Below, one piece after another: positions 1-6,251 of a stretch of 7,291 nt of DNA; positions within the stretch are counted from its first letter, which is position 1; each line of letters opens with the position of its first letter. The DNA comes from an uncultured Anaerovibrio sp. (GTDB lineage: Bacteria > Bacillota > Negativicutes > Selenomonadales > Selenomonadaceae): NCBI GenBank assembly GCA_902785445.1, contig CACZYN010000173.1:1-7291 (forward strand), written 5' to 3'. The translations under genes were made by a program, and so were the position numbers. Under the pieces are notes generated by a model that searched no databases, was not told the origin of the DNA, and saw only the letters and a list, made by a program, of their open reading frames with translations.

Positions 1-383
1 GGATGAATATGGCTGCTATAGGTGCCTTGAAGGAACGGCGCCAAGCGGTGGAGGCCCTTCGACGCAGTTTCGTCTTCACTCAGCCGGAAAAACTTCTGGA
101 AGCCAGAAATATGCAGGTGGAAATCCTTAAGGAACGCCTGAATAAAGCAGCTAATCAGCTTATTAAAGATAAAAGAAGCATACTGGTACATAATATGGAA
201 AAGCTGGAGCTGGTAAATCCTTTGGAAGTATTACGACGGGGCTACGGCATCGTCTATGAAGATACCGGTAAAATTGTAAGTAATATTCGGGATGTAAATG
301 TGGATGCTGTATATTCCATCCAGGTCAGCGGCGGTGAATTTGCAGCCAAGGTGCTGTCAAAACAACCGATAAAGGAGGTTTAA
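1..383 (+). CDS. xseA: Exonuclease VII large subunit, C-terminal part (cut by left edge)
   Basis: Exonuclease VII is a cytoplasmic nuclease that degrades single-stranded DNA from both ends into oligonucleotides; XseA is its catalytic large subunit. Only about the last 126 residues are present, because the frame (first full codon at 3) runs off the left edge. The methionine at base 3 is probably internal, since a full XseA is about 400-450 residues. Visible are a Lys/Arg/Glu/Leu-rich helical stretch (local residues about 8-75), which fits the family's long coiled coil that recruits the small subunit. It is followed by the typical C-terminal block NPLEVLRRGYGIVYEDTGK and a short beta-rich tail ending in GGEFAAKVLSKQ. 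The identification rests on this tail plus xseB immediately downstream. The stop codon (381-383) is 4 bases before xseB, and the end of the gene carries the xseB ribosome binding site. The nuclease core itself cannot be assessed. Confidence 0.93.
   Translation, partial: MNMAAIGALKERRQAVEALRRSFVFTQPEKLLEARNMQVEILKERLNKAANQLIKDKRSILVHNMEKLELVNPLEVLRRGYGIVYEDTGKIVSNIRDVNVDAVYSIQVSGGEFAAKVLSKQPIKEV
371..378 (+). promoter_or_regulatory. Strong Shine-Dalgarno for xseB inside the end of xseA
   Basis: AAAGGAGG lies 9 bases before the xseB ATG at 388 and falls within the last codons of xseA. It is close to a perfect anti-16S match and fixes the xseB start. Its position implies that translation of the two exonuclease VII subunits is coupled. 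Confidence 0.85.
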
Positions 384-387
384 TTTC

Positions 388-630
388 ATGCCACGCAAAA
401 AAGAAGCAACCTTTGAAGAAAAATTGACCCATTTGGAGCAAATTGTAGATAAATTAGAAAGCGGACAGTCCAGTCTGAAGGAAATCATGGAAGATTATAC
501 CCTGGGAATGGAACTGTCGAAGAAATGTCTTGATGAACTGAAAACTGTGGAGGATAATATGGACTTAGTCCTCCGGGAAAATAGCGGCGAAGTTATTGAG
601 GAACCGTTGATACTTGAGGGAGGCAATTGA
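388..630 (+). CDS. xseB: Exonuclease VII small subunit
   Basis: XseB is the small non-catalytic subunit of exonuclease VII; several copies bind along the coiled coil of one XseA chain. The 80-residue product has the normal family length and the typical pattern: TFEEKLTHLEQIVDKLESG at about residues 8-26, then a helix with LKEIMEDYTLGMELSKKCLDEL, and an acidic tail. It is almost entirely helical, very charged, and has no membrane segment or signal peptide. The ATG at 388 is supported by an AAAGGAGG ribosome binding site 9 bases upstream. It follows xseA by 4 bases, and its stop overlaps the alternative TTG start of ispA, so it is part of a tightly packed operon. Nothing unusual is seen. Confidence 0.96.
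   Translation: MPRKKEATFEEKLTHLEQIVDKLESGQSSLKEIMEDYTLGMELSKKCLDELKTVEDNMDLVLRENSGEVIEEPLILEGGN
616..623 (+). promoter_or_regulatory. Shine-Dalgarno deciding the ispA start
   Basis: GAGGGAGG sits 9 bases before GTG 633 but only 3 bases before TTG 627. Normal spacing therefore favours GTG 633 as the ispA start. The site lies within the last codons of xseB, suggesting translational coupling. Confidence 0.7.
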
Positions 631-632
631 TA

Positions 633-1517
633 GTGGACAAAACTCAATGGAATGAGCGGATAAAGCTTATTGAAGGAGCATTGGTAGAGGAATTAGAAGA
701 AAATAAGGCCTTGGATCCAAGGTTGTGCGAGTCCATGAAGTATAGCCTCACGGCTGGGGGAAAACGTCTTCGTCCAATATTGGTTATGGCTGCGGCAGAT
801 GCTGTAGGGGCCAAGGGAACGGATTATATTCATATTGCTTGCGCCTTGGAAATGATTCACACCTATTCCCTGATTCATGATGATCTGCCAGCTATGGATA
901 ATGATGATTATCGTCGGGGAAAGCTTACCAATCACAAGGTCTATGGTGATGGCACGGCTATTTTGGCTGGTGATGCTTTATTGACTCAGGCCTTCGAGGT
1001 AATTCTTCGCCAGGATAATGTTCCCGCCGATGTGCTTGTAAAAGTGGTTAGAGAGATAGCTCAGGGAGCCGGTCCTAACGGTATGGTTGGTGGTCAGTCC
1101 ATCGATTTGGAAGCTGAGGGCAAACAGCAGGTCATGAATATCGATGATTTGCGAAAGATGCATGGGGCGAAGACCGGAGCCTTGTTTAGAGCAGCTATTC
1201 GCAGCGGAGCTATTGTAGCCGGGGCTACGGCAGAGGAATTGGCGGCTTTGACTAAATACGCTGACTGCTTCGGACTGGCCTTTCAGATCACTGATGATAT
1301 CCTCGATGTAGTTGGTGATGAGGCGGTTATTGGTAAGCCGGTGGGCAGTGATGAACGGAATGAAAAATCTACCTATGTGACGTTGACTTCTTTGGATGAA
1401 GCTAAAAAGTTGGCGTCGGATACCGTGTCAGAGGCCGTACGGGCCTTGGAGATGTTTGGTGAGAAGGCCACATTCCTGCGAGAACTGGTAGAATATTTAC
1501 TGGACCGTAACAAATAA
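633..1517 (+). CDS. ispA: Farnesyl diphosphate synthase (polyprenyl synthetase family)
   Basis: IspA is a cytoplasmic Mg-dependent prenyltransferase that condenses dimethylallyl/geranyl diphosphate with isopentenyl diphosphate to make farnesyl diphosphate, the precursor of undecaprenyl phosphate and quinone side chains. Numbered from GTG 633 (294 residues, normal length), the hallmarks are: GGKRLRP at 42-48 (substrate diphosphate binding), the first Asp-rich motif DDLPAMDND at 83-91 with the two-residue insertion typical of bacterial farnesyl synthases, GGQSID at about 143-148, and the second Asp-rich motif DDILD at about 221-225. All catalytic aspartates are intact. TTG 627 would add two residues and overlap the xseB stop, but ribosome binding site spacing favours 633. 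Product chain length (C15 versus C20) is inferred from family and context, and is not proven by sequence. dxs, an upstream step of the same pathway, follows 14 bases later. Confidence 0.93.
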   Translation: MDKTQWNERIKLIEGALVEELEENKALDPRLCESMKYSLTAGGKRLRPILVMAAADAVGAKGTDYIHIACALEMIHTYSLIHDDLPAMDNDDYRRGKLTNHKVYGDGTAILAGDALLTQAFEVILRQDNVPADVLVKVVREIAQGAGPNGMVGGQSIDLEAEGKQQVMNIDDLRKMHGAKTGALFRAAIRSGAIVAGATAEELAALTKYADCFGLAFQITDDILDVVGDEAVIGKPVGSDERNEKSTYVTLTSLDEAKKLASDTVSEAVRALEMFGEKATFLRELVEYLLDRNK

Positions 1518-1531
1518 ACATAAGGAAATAA

Positions 1532-3037
1532 ATGATGTCTGAAAACATTTTAGATAAAATTAACACCCCGGGAGATATAAAAGACCTTAGTGTTAAGGAG
1601 TTAACTATCTTGGCGGGGGAAATCAGAAACAAAATAATTGATACCTGTGCGACTAATGGGGGACATTTGGCTCCAAGCTTGGGTACTGTGGACTTAACCT
1701 TGGCTTTGTACAGTATTTTTAATCCAGAGCAGGATAAGATCATCTGGGATGTGGGCCATCAAGCTTATACCCATAAAATTCTTACAGGCCGTAAGGACCG
1801 CTTTAGCTCCCTGCGAACTAAGGGAGGGATAACGGGCTTTCCTAAAATGTCCGAGTCAAACTACGATGCCTTTGGTGTTGGTCATGCCAGTACGTCCATT
1901 TCAGCAGCCGTGGGAATGGCTATTGAACGGGATATGCTTAAGGAAAATCATAAGGTATTGGCGGTAATTGGTGATGGCGCTTTTACTGGTGGTGAGGCCT
2001 ATGAAGGACTTAATTATGCCGGTACAATGGGTAAAAACATCATTGTAGTACTGAATGACAATGAAATGTCCATTGACAAAAACGTGGGCGCTATGGCGGA
2101 ATATTTGGCCCGTATTCGTATTGACCCGCAATATAACAAGGTAAAAAAGGATTTGCAGGAATTTTTCCAAAGTATTCCTTATATTGGTGAGACTCTGTGG
2201 AAGGCTGGAGATTCCTTAAAGGACGGCGTATATGCAGCCCTTACACCAGGCAGTCTTTTTGAATTCTTGGGCTATACCTATGTGGGACCAATTGATGGGC
2301 ATAATATCGAATTTATGCAGGAAGTATTTGCCAAGGCTAAGGATTTGGAAGGCCCTGTGCTGATTCATGTACGTACCACTAAGGGTAAGGGATATGATTT
2401 TGCGGAGAATGAGCCGGATAAATTCCATGGTATCGGTAAGTTTGATCGGGCTACTGGTGAGTTAATTAAAAAACCAGGCGCAGCGCCATCCTATACGGAA
2501 ATTTTCAGCAATGCTATAATCGAGTTAGCAGGAATGAATCCGAGAATTTCGGCGATTACGGCTGCTATGCCGTCAGGTACCGGCCTAAAGGCCTTTGCCA
2601 ATGTGTATCCAGAACGGTTCTTTGATGTGGGTATTGCCGAGGAACATGCCATGACTATGGCAGCAGGTATGGCAGCTGCCGGAGGCAAACCGGTAGTAGC
2701 ATTATATTCCACCTTTGCTCAGCGGGCCTATGATCAAATCGTACATGATGTATGCTTGCAAAATTTACCGGTAACTATTTGTTTGGACCGGGGCGGCTTA
2801 GTGGGAGCCGATGGCCCAACTCACCACGGAGTGTTTGATTATTCGTACTTAAGACACATTCCTAATTTGGTGGTAATGGCCCCTAAGGATGAAAACGAGC
2901 TGAGAAATATGCTCTATACAGCCATGGAGTATAATGGTCCAATTGCTGTTCGCTATCCACGAGGTTCCGCTACTGGTGTACCGGTGGATCCAGGCTTTAA
3001 GCAGCGGAAAGTAAGAGCATTGTTCTTTTGGCTGTAG
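1532..3037 (+). CDS. dxs: 1-deoxy-D-xylulose-5-phosphate synthase, N-terminal ~490 residues of a broken gene
   Basis: Dxs is the thiamine-diphosphate enzyme that condenses pyruvate and glyceraldehyde-3-phosphate, the first step of the MEP isoprenoid pathway. Domain I (about 1-310) carries GGHLAPS with His45, WDVGHQAYTHK at 72-82, and the thiamine/Mg motif GDGAFTGG at 147-154 with LNDN at 174-177. Domain II (about 315-485) carries the catalytic Glu370 in GIAEEHAM, then YSTFAQRAYDQ and DRGGLVGADGPTHHG. The match stays excellent up to RYPRGSATGVPVDPGFK (about residue 490). The frame then gives 11 unrelated residues and stops at 3035-3037. The missing C-terminal domain continues in another frame from about 3004. 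An intact family member is about 620-635 residues, so this product lacks domain III and is probably inactive, unless the break is a sequencing or assembly error. Start is ATG 1532 or ATG 1535, with a modest AAGGA at 1522-1526. Confidence 0.93.
   Translation: MMSENILDKINTPGDIKDLSVKELTILAGEIRNKIIDTCATNGGHLAPSLGTVDLTLALYSIFNPEQDKIIWDVGHQAYTHKILTGRKDRFSSLRTKGGITGFPKMSESNYDAFGVGHASTSISAAVGMAIERDMLKENHKVLAVIGDGAFTGGEAYEGLNYAGTMGKNIIVVLNDNEMSIDKNVGAMAEYLARIRIDPQYNKVKKDLQEFFQSIPYIGETLWKAGDSLKDGVYAALTPGSLFEFLGYTYVGPIDGHNIEFMQEVFAKAKDLEGPVLIHVRTTKGKGYDFAENEPDKFHGIGKFDRATGELIKKPGAAPSYTEIFSNAIIELAGMNPRISAITAAMPSGTGLKAFANVYPERFFDVGIAEEHAMTMAAGMAAAGGKPVVALYSTFAQRAYDQIVHDVCLQNLPVTICLDRGGLVGADGPTHHGVFDYSYLRHIPNLVVMAPKDENELRNMLYTAMEYNGPIAVRYPRGSATGVPVDPGFKQRKVRALFFWL
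2999..3012 (+). other. Out-of-frame deletion junction in dxs
   Basis: Between the Gly codon of PRG (2963-2965) and the Val codon of AVGS (3034-3036) there are 68 bases, or 22 codons plus 2 bases. As I recall the E. coli and B. subtilis Dxs sequences, this interval holds about 31-32 codons, including an IPIG-type segment that is absent here. The expected frame is readable to GFK (2993-3001) and again from AESKSIVLL (3004 on, different frame). The simplest reading is loss of about 25-31 bases, a number not divisible by three, in the linker between domains II and III. Confidence 0.7.
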
Positions 3038-3390
3038 GCAGTATGGTAAAGCATTCTATCAAGGCTGCAGAGATTCTGCGTCAGTCCAATATTTATACCA
3101 CTGTAGTGAATATGCGATTTATTAAGCCACTTGACACTGCATTGCTAAATGAGCTGGTAAAGGAAGCTCGTCTGGTGGTTACCCTGGAGGAGAATGCTTT
3201 GGCTGGCGGATTCGGTTCGGCGGTGTTGGAATATCTGTCGGATGCCGGTTTAGGCAATGTCAAAATCATGCGCTTTGGTATAGGGGATAGTTTTGTGGAA
3301 CAGGGATCTTGCCCTGAGCTGCTGGATTTGTGCGGACTTATGCCACAGCAGATTGCTGACGGTATAGCTAAGAAATATGGTGAACTGTAA
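3028..3390 (+). pseudogene. dxs: dxs C-terminal fragment (transketolase C-terminal domain) in a shifted frame
   Basis: This stretch encodes the last about 120 residues of Dxs, the transketolase C-terminal domain (domain III). It begins LLAVGSMVKHSIKAAEILRQ and contains VVNMRFIKPLDTALL, VVTLEENALAGGFGSAVLEYL and the GIGDSFVEQGS motif near the end, all in the right order and well conserved up to the normal C-terminus. The readable frame extends back to about 3001, and a stop at 2998-3000 blocks it further upstream. There is no convincing ribosome binding site before TTG 3028 or ATG 3043, so independent translation looks unlikely and the fragment would lack the active site in any case. It is best read as the severed 3' part of the dxs gene that starts at 1532. 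The preserved coding quality suggests a recent break or a sequence error. Confidence 0.85.
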
Positions 3391-3392
3391 TT

Positions 3393-4226
3393 ATGGCAGA
3401 AACGAAAACTGAAAAAGTAAAAAAAGAACGGCTGGATGTTCTGTTGGTGGAAAAAAATCTCGTGCAGAGCAGGGCCAGAGCTAAAACTACTATTATGGCC
3501 GGGATGGTGCTGGTGGATGGTAATAAGATTGACAAAGCCGGAACTATGGTAAATGAAAATGCCGATATACGAATTTTGGGCAATGATATCCCTTATGTGA
3601 GCCGGGGTGGCTTAAAGCTGGAAAAGGCCATCAAAGAATTTGGGGTAGTGCTGACTGGCAAGGTCACGGCGGATATAGGTGCTTCCACGGGTGGCTTCAC
3701 GGATTGCATGCTGCAAAATGGCGCGGTAAAGGTTTTCGCCATTGATGTAGGCTATGGACAGCTGGACTGGAGTTTACGCACCGATGAGCGGGTCATTAAC
3801 ATGGAACGGACCAATGTGCGAAATGTTACTCCGGAAGATATCGGCGAACCGATTGATTTGGCTTCCATAGATGTGGCATTTATATCCTTGGAAAAGGTAT
3901 TGCCAGCGGTAAAGGCCATGCTAAAGCCTACGGGAGAAATTGTAGCCCTTATTAAGCCACAGTTTGAGGCGGGTAAGGAAAAAGTAGGTAAAAAGGGTGT
4001 TGTACGAGATTCCAAGGTGCATTTGGAGGTTATCCATAATGTGGTAGCTGTTGCCCGGGAAATGGATTTTGTGACTAAGGAACTTACCTTCTCGCCGGTA
4101 AAGGGACCGGAGGGTAACATAGAATATCTTATATGGCTTACCAAGGATAAAGCGGTAGAAGACCATGTCTCTGATGAGGTTATGGCCCAAACGGTGGAAA
4201 TGGCTCATGCCAATTTGGATAAGTAA
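3393..4226 (+). CDS. tlyA: TlyA family 16S/23S rRNA (cytidine-2'-O)-methyltransferase
   Basis: TlyA proteins methylate the 2'-OH of cytidines in 16S and/or 23S rRNA using S-adenosylmethionine; many are still annotated as hemolysins. The 277-residue product has the family architecture: an N-terminal S4 RNA-binding domain at about residues 11-70 (KERLDVLLVEKNL, SRARAKTTIMAGMVLVDG), a linker with SRGGLKLEKA at 70-79, then an FtsJ-like Rossmann methyltransferase domain. The SAM-binding motif is DIGASTGGF at 94-102, followed by IDVGYGQLDW and the catalytic-region motif LIKPQFEAGKE with Lys178. The KxDK-type catalytic set appears intact. ATG 3393 is 2 bases after the dxs stop, with only a weak ribosome binding site, so translation may be coupled to dxs. 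Placement between dxs and nadK is common in Firmicutes. Whether it targets 16S, 23S or both cannot be told from the sequence. Confidence 0.93.
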   Translation: MAETKTEKVKKERLDVLLVEKNLVQSRARAKTTIMAGMVLVDGNKIDKAGTMVNENADIRILGNDIPYVSRGGLKLEKAIKEFGVVLTGKVTADIGASTGGFTDCMLQNGAVKVFAIDVGYGQLDWSLRTDERVINMERTNVRNVTPEDIGEPIDLASIDVAFISLEKVLPAVKAMLKPTGEIVALIKPQFEAGKEKVGKKGVVRDSKVHLEVIHNVVAVAREMDFVTKELTFSPVKGPEGNIEYLIWLTKDKAVEDHVSDEVMAQTVEMAHANLDK

Positions 4227-4240
4227 TTACGAGGTTTATT

Positions 4241-5092
4241 ATGCGAACCATAGCTATATATCCTAATATTAATAAAGTTGAGTCCGCGGAGGTAATGCAA
4301 CGGATAAAGCGTTATTTCACCGGCAAAGATGTTCGTATCGTTATGTCCCGTGACAAGGCGAATATGTTTAAGTGCCCGGAGTATGGGGTGGATGATCTCA
4401 GTCAGGAGTCCATCGATTTAGGCCTCAGTATCGGTGGTGACGGGACTTTATTGGGAATTTGCCGTCGCCTGTATGACGATAAAATACCAGCTTGTGGTAT
4501 CAACATCGGTCAAGTGGGTTTTTTAGCTGATATTGAGCTAAGTGAGCTGGAAACACGGCTGGACAATCTTTTGAAGGGTGAATATCAGATAGTGGAGCGT
4601 ACAGTTATTTCCGGCTCTGTGGTCAGCAAGGGTAATAAACGTTTTTTAGGACATGCGATTAATGATGTGGTTATCGGCAAGGGCGGATTATCCCGCATGC
4701 TGCATCTGGGGATGCGGATAAATGACACCTATATTGATGATTATAAGGCGGATGGTGTCATTGTAGCTACGGCCACTGGGTCGACAGCCTATTCCTTGTC
4801 GGCAGGGGGGCCTATTGTCAATCCTAGTGTTCCTGCTCTGTTGATTACTCCGATATGTCCTCATACTTTAGATGCCCGTCCTATGATTATACCTGATACG
4901 GATGTGGTTCAAATTCATATTGCGGCGGTTCATCAGGATATTCAGCTAACCTTTGATGGGCAGGAAAGCTTTCAGCTACTTCCGGGGGATGTGGTGTACA
5001 TTCGTAAAGGAAAGAATCCCGCCCGGATTGTCAAATTTGGTGATAAAAACTATTATCAGACACTAAAAAATAAATTATGGGGGAATACATGA
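4241..5092 (+). CDS. nadK: NAD kinase
   Basis: NadK phosphorylates NAD to NADP in the cytoplasm using ATP or polyphosphate, the only route to NADP in most bacteria. The 283-residue product has normal length. Motifs in order: GGDGT at 65-69 (phosphate-donor binding and catalytic Asp), GINIGQVGFLAD at about 86-97, NDVVI at about 141-145, the NAD-binding stretch starting ADGVIVATATGSTAYS at about 170, AGGPIV, TPICPHTL at about 203-210, and the C-terminal DGQE segment. All conserved residues look intact. ATG 4241 has GAGG at 4231-4234, 6 bases upstream, and lies 14 bases after the tlyA stop. The stop codon overlaps the start region of the next gene, indicating translational coupling. Confidence 0.96.
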   Translation: MRTIAIYPNINKVESAEVMQRIKRYFTGKDVRIVMSRDKANMFKCPEYGVDDLSQESIDLGLSIGGDGTLLGICRRLYDDKIPACGINIGQVGFLADIELSELETRLDNLLKGEYQIVERTVISGSVVSKGNKRFLGHAINDVVIGKGGLSRMLHLGMRINDTYIDDYKADGVIVATATGSTAYSLSAGGPIVNPSVPALLITPICPHTLDARPMIIPDTDVVQIHIAAVHQDIQLTFDGQESFQLLPGDVVYIRKGKNPARIVKFGDKNYYQTLKNKLWGNT

Positions 5093-5652
5093 TGCAAACA
5101 GCGGTAAATGTGCTGACCATAGCTCAGGGGGCCTGGTTAAAAGCTTTGGAAACAGCAAAAGTAATAGTAGATGCTACCTCCGGGGCTGGCAAGGATACCC
5201 TTTTTTTAGCCCAGCATAAAAGGCCAGAAGCCCATATTTATGCCTTTGATGTGCAACCGACAGCCATGATTCAGACTAAGAAAACAACCGAAGATTACAA
5301 GGAACACATTACCTATATTCTTGATAGTCATGAAAATATTAATCAGATGATTAAAGAAAAGCTGGATTTGGTGGTATTCAATCTTGGTTATCTGCCAGGT
5401 GGCGATCATTCCATTACCACTGTGCCAGAAGTAACGGTTAAAGCCGTGGAAAAGGCCATGGACAATTTAGCAGTGAACGGTGTTATTTCCATTATGGTTT
5501 ATCCGGGGCATCCAGCAGGGAAGGAAGAAAGTGTCCATCTCTTTATTATGCTGGAAGAGCTCCCTAAGGAAGATTATTCTGTAATGAAATGTCATTTGGT
5601 AAATCATGATGAGACAGCTCCATACCTGTATCTGATTGAAAAAGTGAGGTAA
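5089..5652 (+). CDS. mnmM: YtqB/MnmM-type class I SAM-dependent methyltransferase
   Basis: This is a small Rossmann methyltransferase of the family long labelled putative rRNA methylase (YtqB). The B. subtilis member has been reported as MnmM, which methylates nm5s2U to mnm5s2U at tRNA wobble position 34; that function is transferred here by family membership only. From ATG 5089 (187 residues), visible motifs are VDATSGAGKDTLFLA at about 27-41 (SAM motif I), YAFDVQ at about 51-56 (motif II), the family signature FNLGYLPGGDHSITT at about 97-111, VYPGHPAGKEE at about 137-147, and a C-terminal NHDETAPYLYLIEK block. Starts possible are ATG 5077, 5089 or 5092. The GGGGGA at 5079-5084 favours 5089 (ATGA overlap with the nadK stop) or 5092. 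argR follows 6 bases after the stop. No truncation is seen. Confidence 0.82.
   Translation: MMQTAVNVLTIAQGAWLKALETAKVIVDATSGAGKDTLFLAQHKRPEAHIYAFDVQPTAMIQTKKTTEDYKEHITYILDSHENINQMIKEKLDLVVFNLGYLPGGDHSITTVPEVTVKAVEKAMDNLAVNGVISIMVYPGHPAGKEESVHLFIMLEELPKEDYSVMKCHLVNHDETAPYLYLIEKVR
5646..5649 (+). promoter_or_regulatory. Shine-Dalgarno deciding the argR start
   Basis: GAGG at the end of the methyltransferase gene is 9 bases before ATG 5659 and only 3 before TTG 5653. The ATG is therefore the likely argR start. Confidence 0.6.
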
Positions 5653-5658
5653 TTGCGT

Positions 5659-6144
5659 ATGAAAGCCCATAGACAATCTAAAATACGGCAGATTATTGAA
5701 AATCAGGTCATAGAAACCCAGGAGGATCTGGCCGATGCCCTGCGCGCACACTATATCCAGGTGACGCAGGCCACGGTTTCCCGCGACATCAAGGAGCTCA
5801 TGCTCATCAAGATTCCCATCGGCGACGGCCGTTATCGATACGCTTCGCCGACCAAGGAGAGTGTCATTTTTACGCCGGACCGCGTGAAGCGTCTCTTCGA
5901 GGATACGGTCACCAGTGTCGATATGAGTGAGAATATCGTTGTGGTGAAGACGCTGCCGGGCAGTGCGAATACCGTGGCAGCTGCGCTCGATCACGCCGAC
6001 TGGAGCGAGATCATCGGTACGGTGGCGGGCGATGACAACATCCTCGTCGTCGCCAAGCCGAAGACTGCGGCGAAGACCGTCGTGGCGCGCATCCGTGAGC
6101 TCATGAACGATACACCAGCGACGCAAAGGAAATCACAAGAGTAA
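5659..6144 (+). CDS. argR: Arginine repressor ArgR/AhrC
   Basis: ArgR is a hexameric arginine-responsive DNA-binding protein that represses arginine biosynthesis genes and, in many Firmicutes, activates catabolism. The 161-residue product (slightly longer than the usual about 150) has an N-terminal winged helix-turn-helix at about residues 1-70: SKIRQIIENQVIETQEDLADAL, then the recognition-helix signature TQATVSRDIKEL. The C-terminal oligomerisation and arginine-binding domain carries GSANTVAAALD and GTVAGDDNILVV with the arginine-contacting Asp pair. ATG 5659 is preferred over TTG 5653 by ribosome binding site spacing. The gene is compositionally split. The first about 60 bases resemble the AT-richer upstream genes, while from about 5720 on it has the high-GC, GC-ending codon style of recN. 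The frame is unbroken across the switch and the protein looks intact. An intrinsic terminator starts at the stop codon. Confidence 0.95.
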   Translation: MKAHRQSKIRQIIENQVIETQEDLADALRAHYIQVTQATVSRDIKELMLIKIPIGDGRYRYASPTKESVIFTPDRVKRLFEDTVTSVDMSENIVVVKTLPGSANTVAAALDHADWSEIIGTVAGDDNILVVAKPKTAAKTVVARIRELMNDTPATQRKSQE

Positions 6145-6184
6145 CAATAAAGGGCATGTGGTTCTGCCGCATGCCCTTTATTGT
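6144..6184 (+). terminator. Intrinsic terminator after argR
   Basis: A perfect 15-base inverted repeat pairs 6144-6158 (ACAATAAAGGGCATG) with 6170-6184 (CATGCCCTTTATTGT). Two further G-C pairs, flanked by G-U pairs, can extend the stem inward and leave a very small loop. The 3' arm ends in a T-rich stretch and the 5' arm in an A-rich one, so the hairpin could terminate transcription from either direction. Its first base is the last base of the argR stop codon. It most likely ends the xseA-argR transcription unit. Confidence 0.82.
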
Positions 6185-6197
6185 CAAGGAGCATACG

Positions 6198-6220
6198 AGC
6201 GGCATTGACGCCGTTTTTTC
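6198..6220 (+). terminator. Possible second, short terminator-like hairpin before recN
   Basis: CGGC (6200-6203) can pair with GCCG (6210-6213) around a 6-base loop, directly followed by six T residues (6214-6219). The form resembles an intrinsic terminator, but the stem is only 4 strong pairs. The same bases include a TTGACG that could instead be a -35 element, so the role is uncertain. Confidence 0.3.
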
Positions 6221-6231
6221 TTCGCTATGTT
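6205..6231 (+). promoter_or_regulatory. Candidate weak sigma-70-type promoter for recN
   Basis: TTGACG at 6205-6210 (5 of 6 matches to the -35 consensus) is followed after a short 15-base spacer by TATGTT at 6226-6231 (4 of 6 matches to the -10 consensus), about 20 bases before the recN ATG. recN needs its own promoter because a terminator separates it from argR. The spacing is suboptimal, and no clear LexA/SOS box was seen in the spacer. Confidence 0.3.
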
Positions 6232-6251
6232 TGAAAGAGGGTTCGTTCTTT

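Noticed and set aside
3010..3037. Programmed ribosomal frameshift as an explanation for the split dxs
   Set aside because: No slippery heptamer with a downstream pseudoknot was seen. The missing conserved residues also mean that a simple -1 or +1 shift would not restore a normal protein, and dxs is not known to use frameshifting.
5653..5658. TTG 5653 as the argR start
   Set aside because: It would leave only 3 bases to the GAGG ribosome binding site, whereas ATG 5659 has 9-base spacing and gives a family-typical N-terminus.
5700..5740. Insertion sequence, integron or phage attachment site at the composition switch
   Set aside because: No inverted or direct repeats, integrase or transposase are present, and argR is read through without interruption, so site-specific insertion does not fit.
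5467..6126. Open frame of 219 codons on the minus strand opposite the methyltransferase end and argR
   Set aside because: It lies opposite two well-supported genes, its translation is Arg/His/Leu-rich low-quality sequence with no recognisable family, and much of its length comes from the lack of stops in GC-rich antisense DNA.
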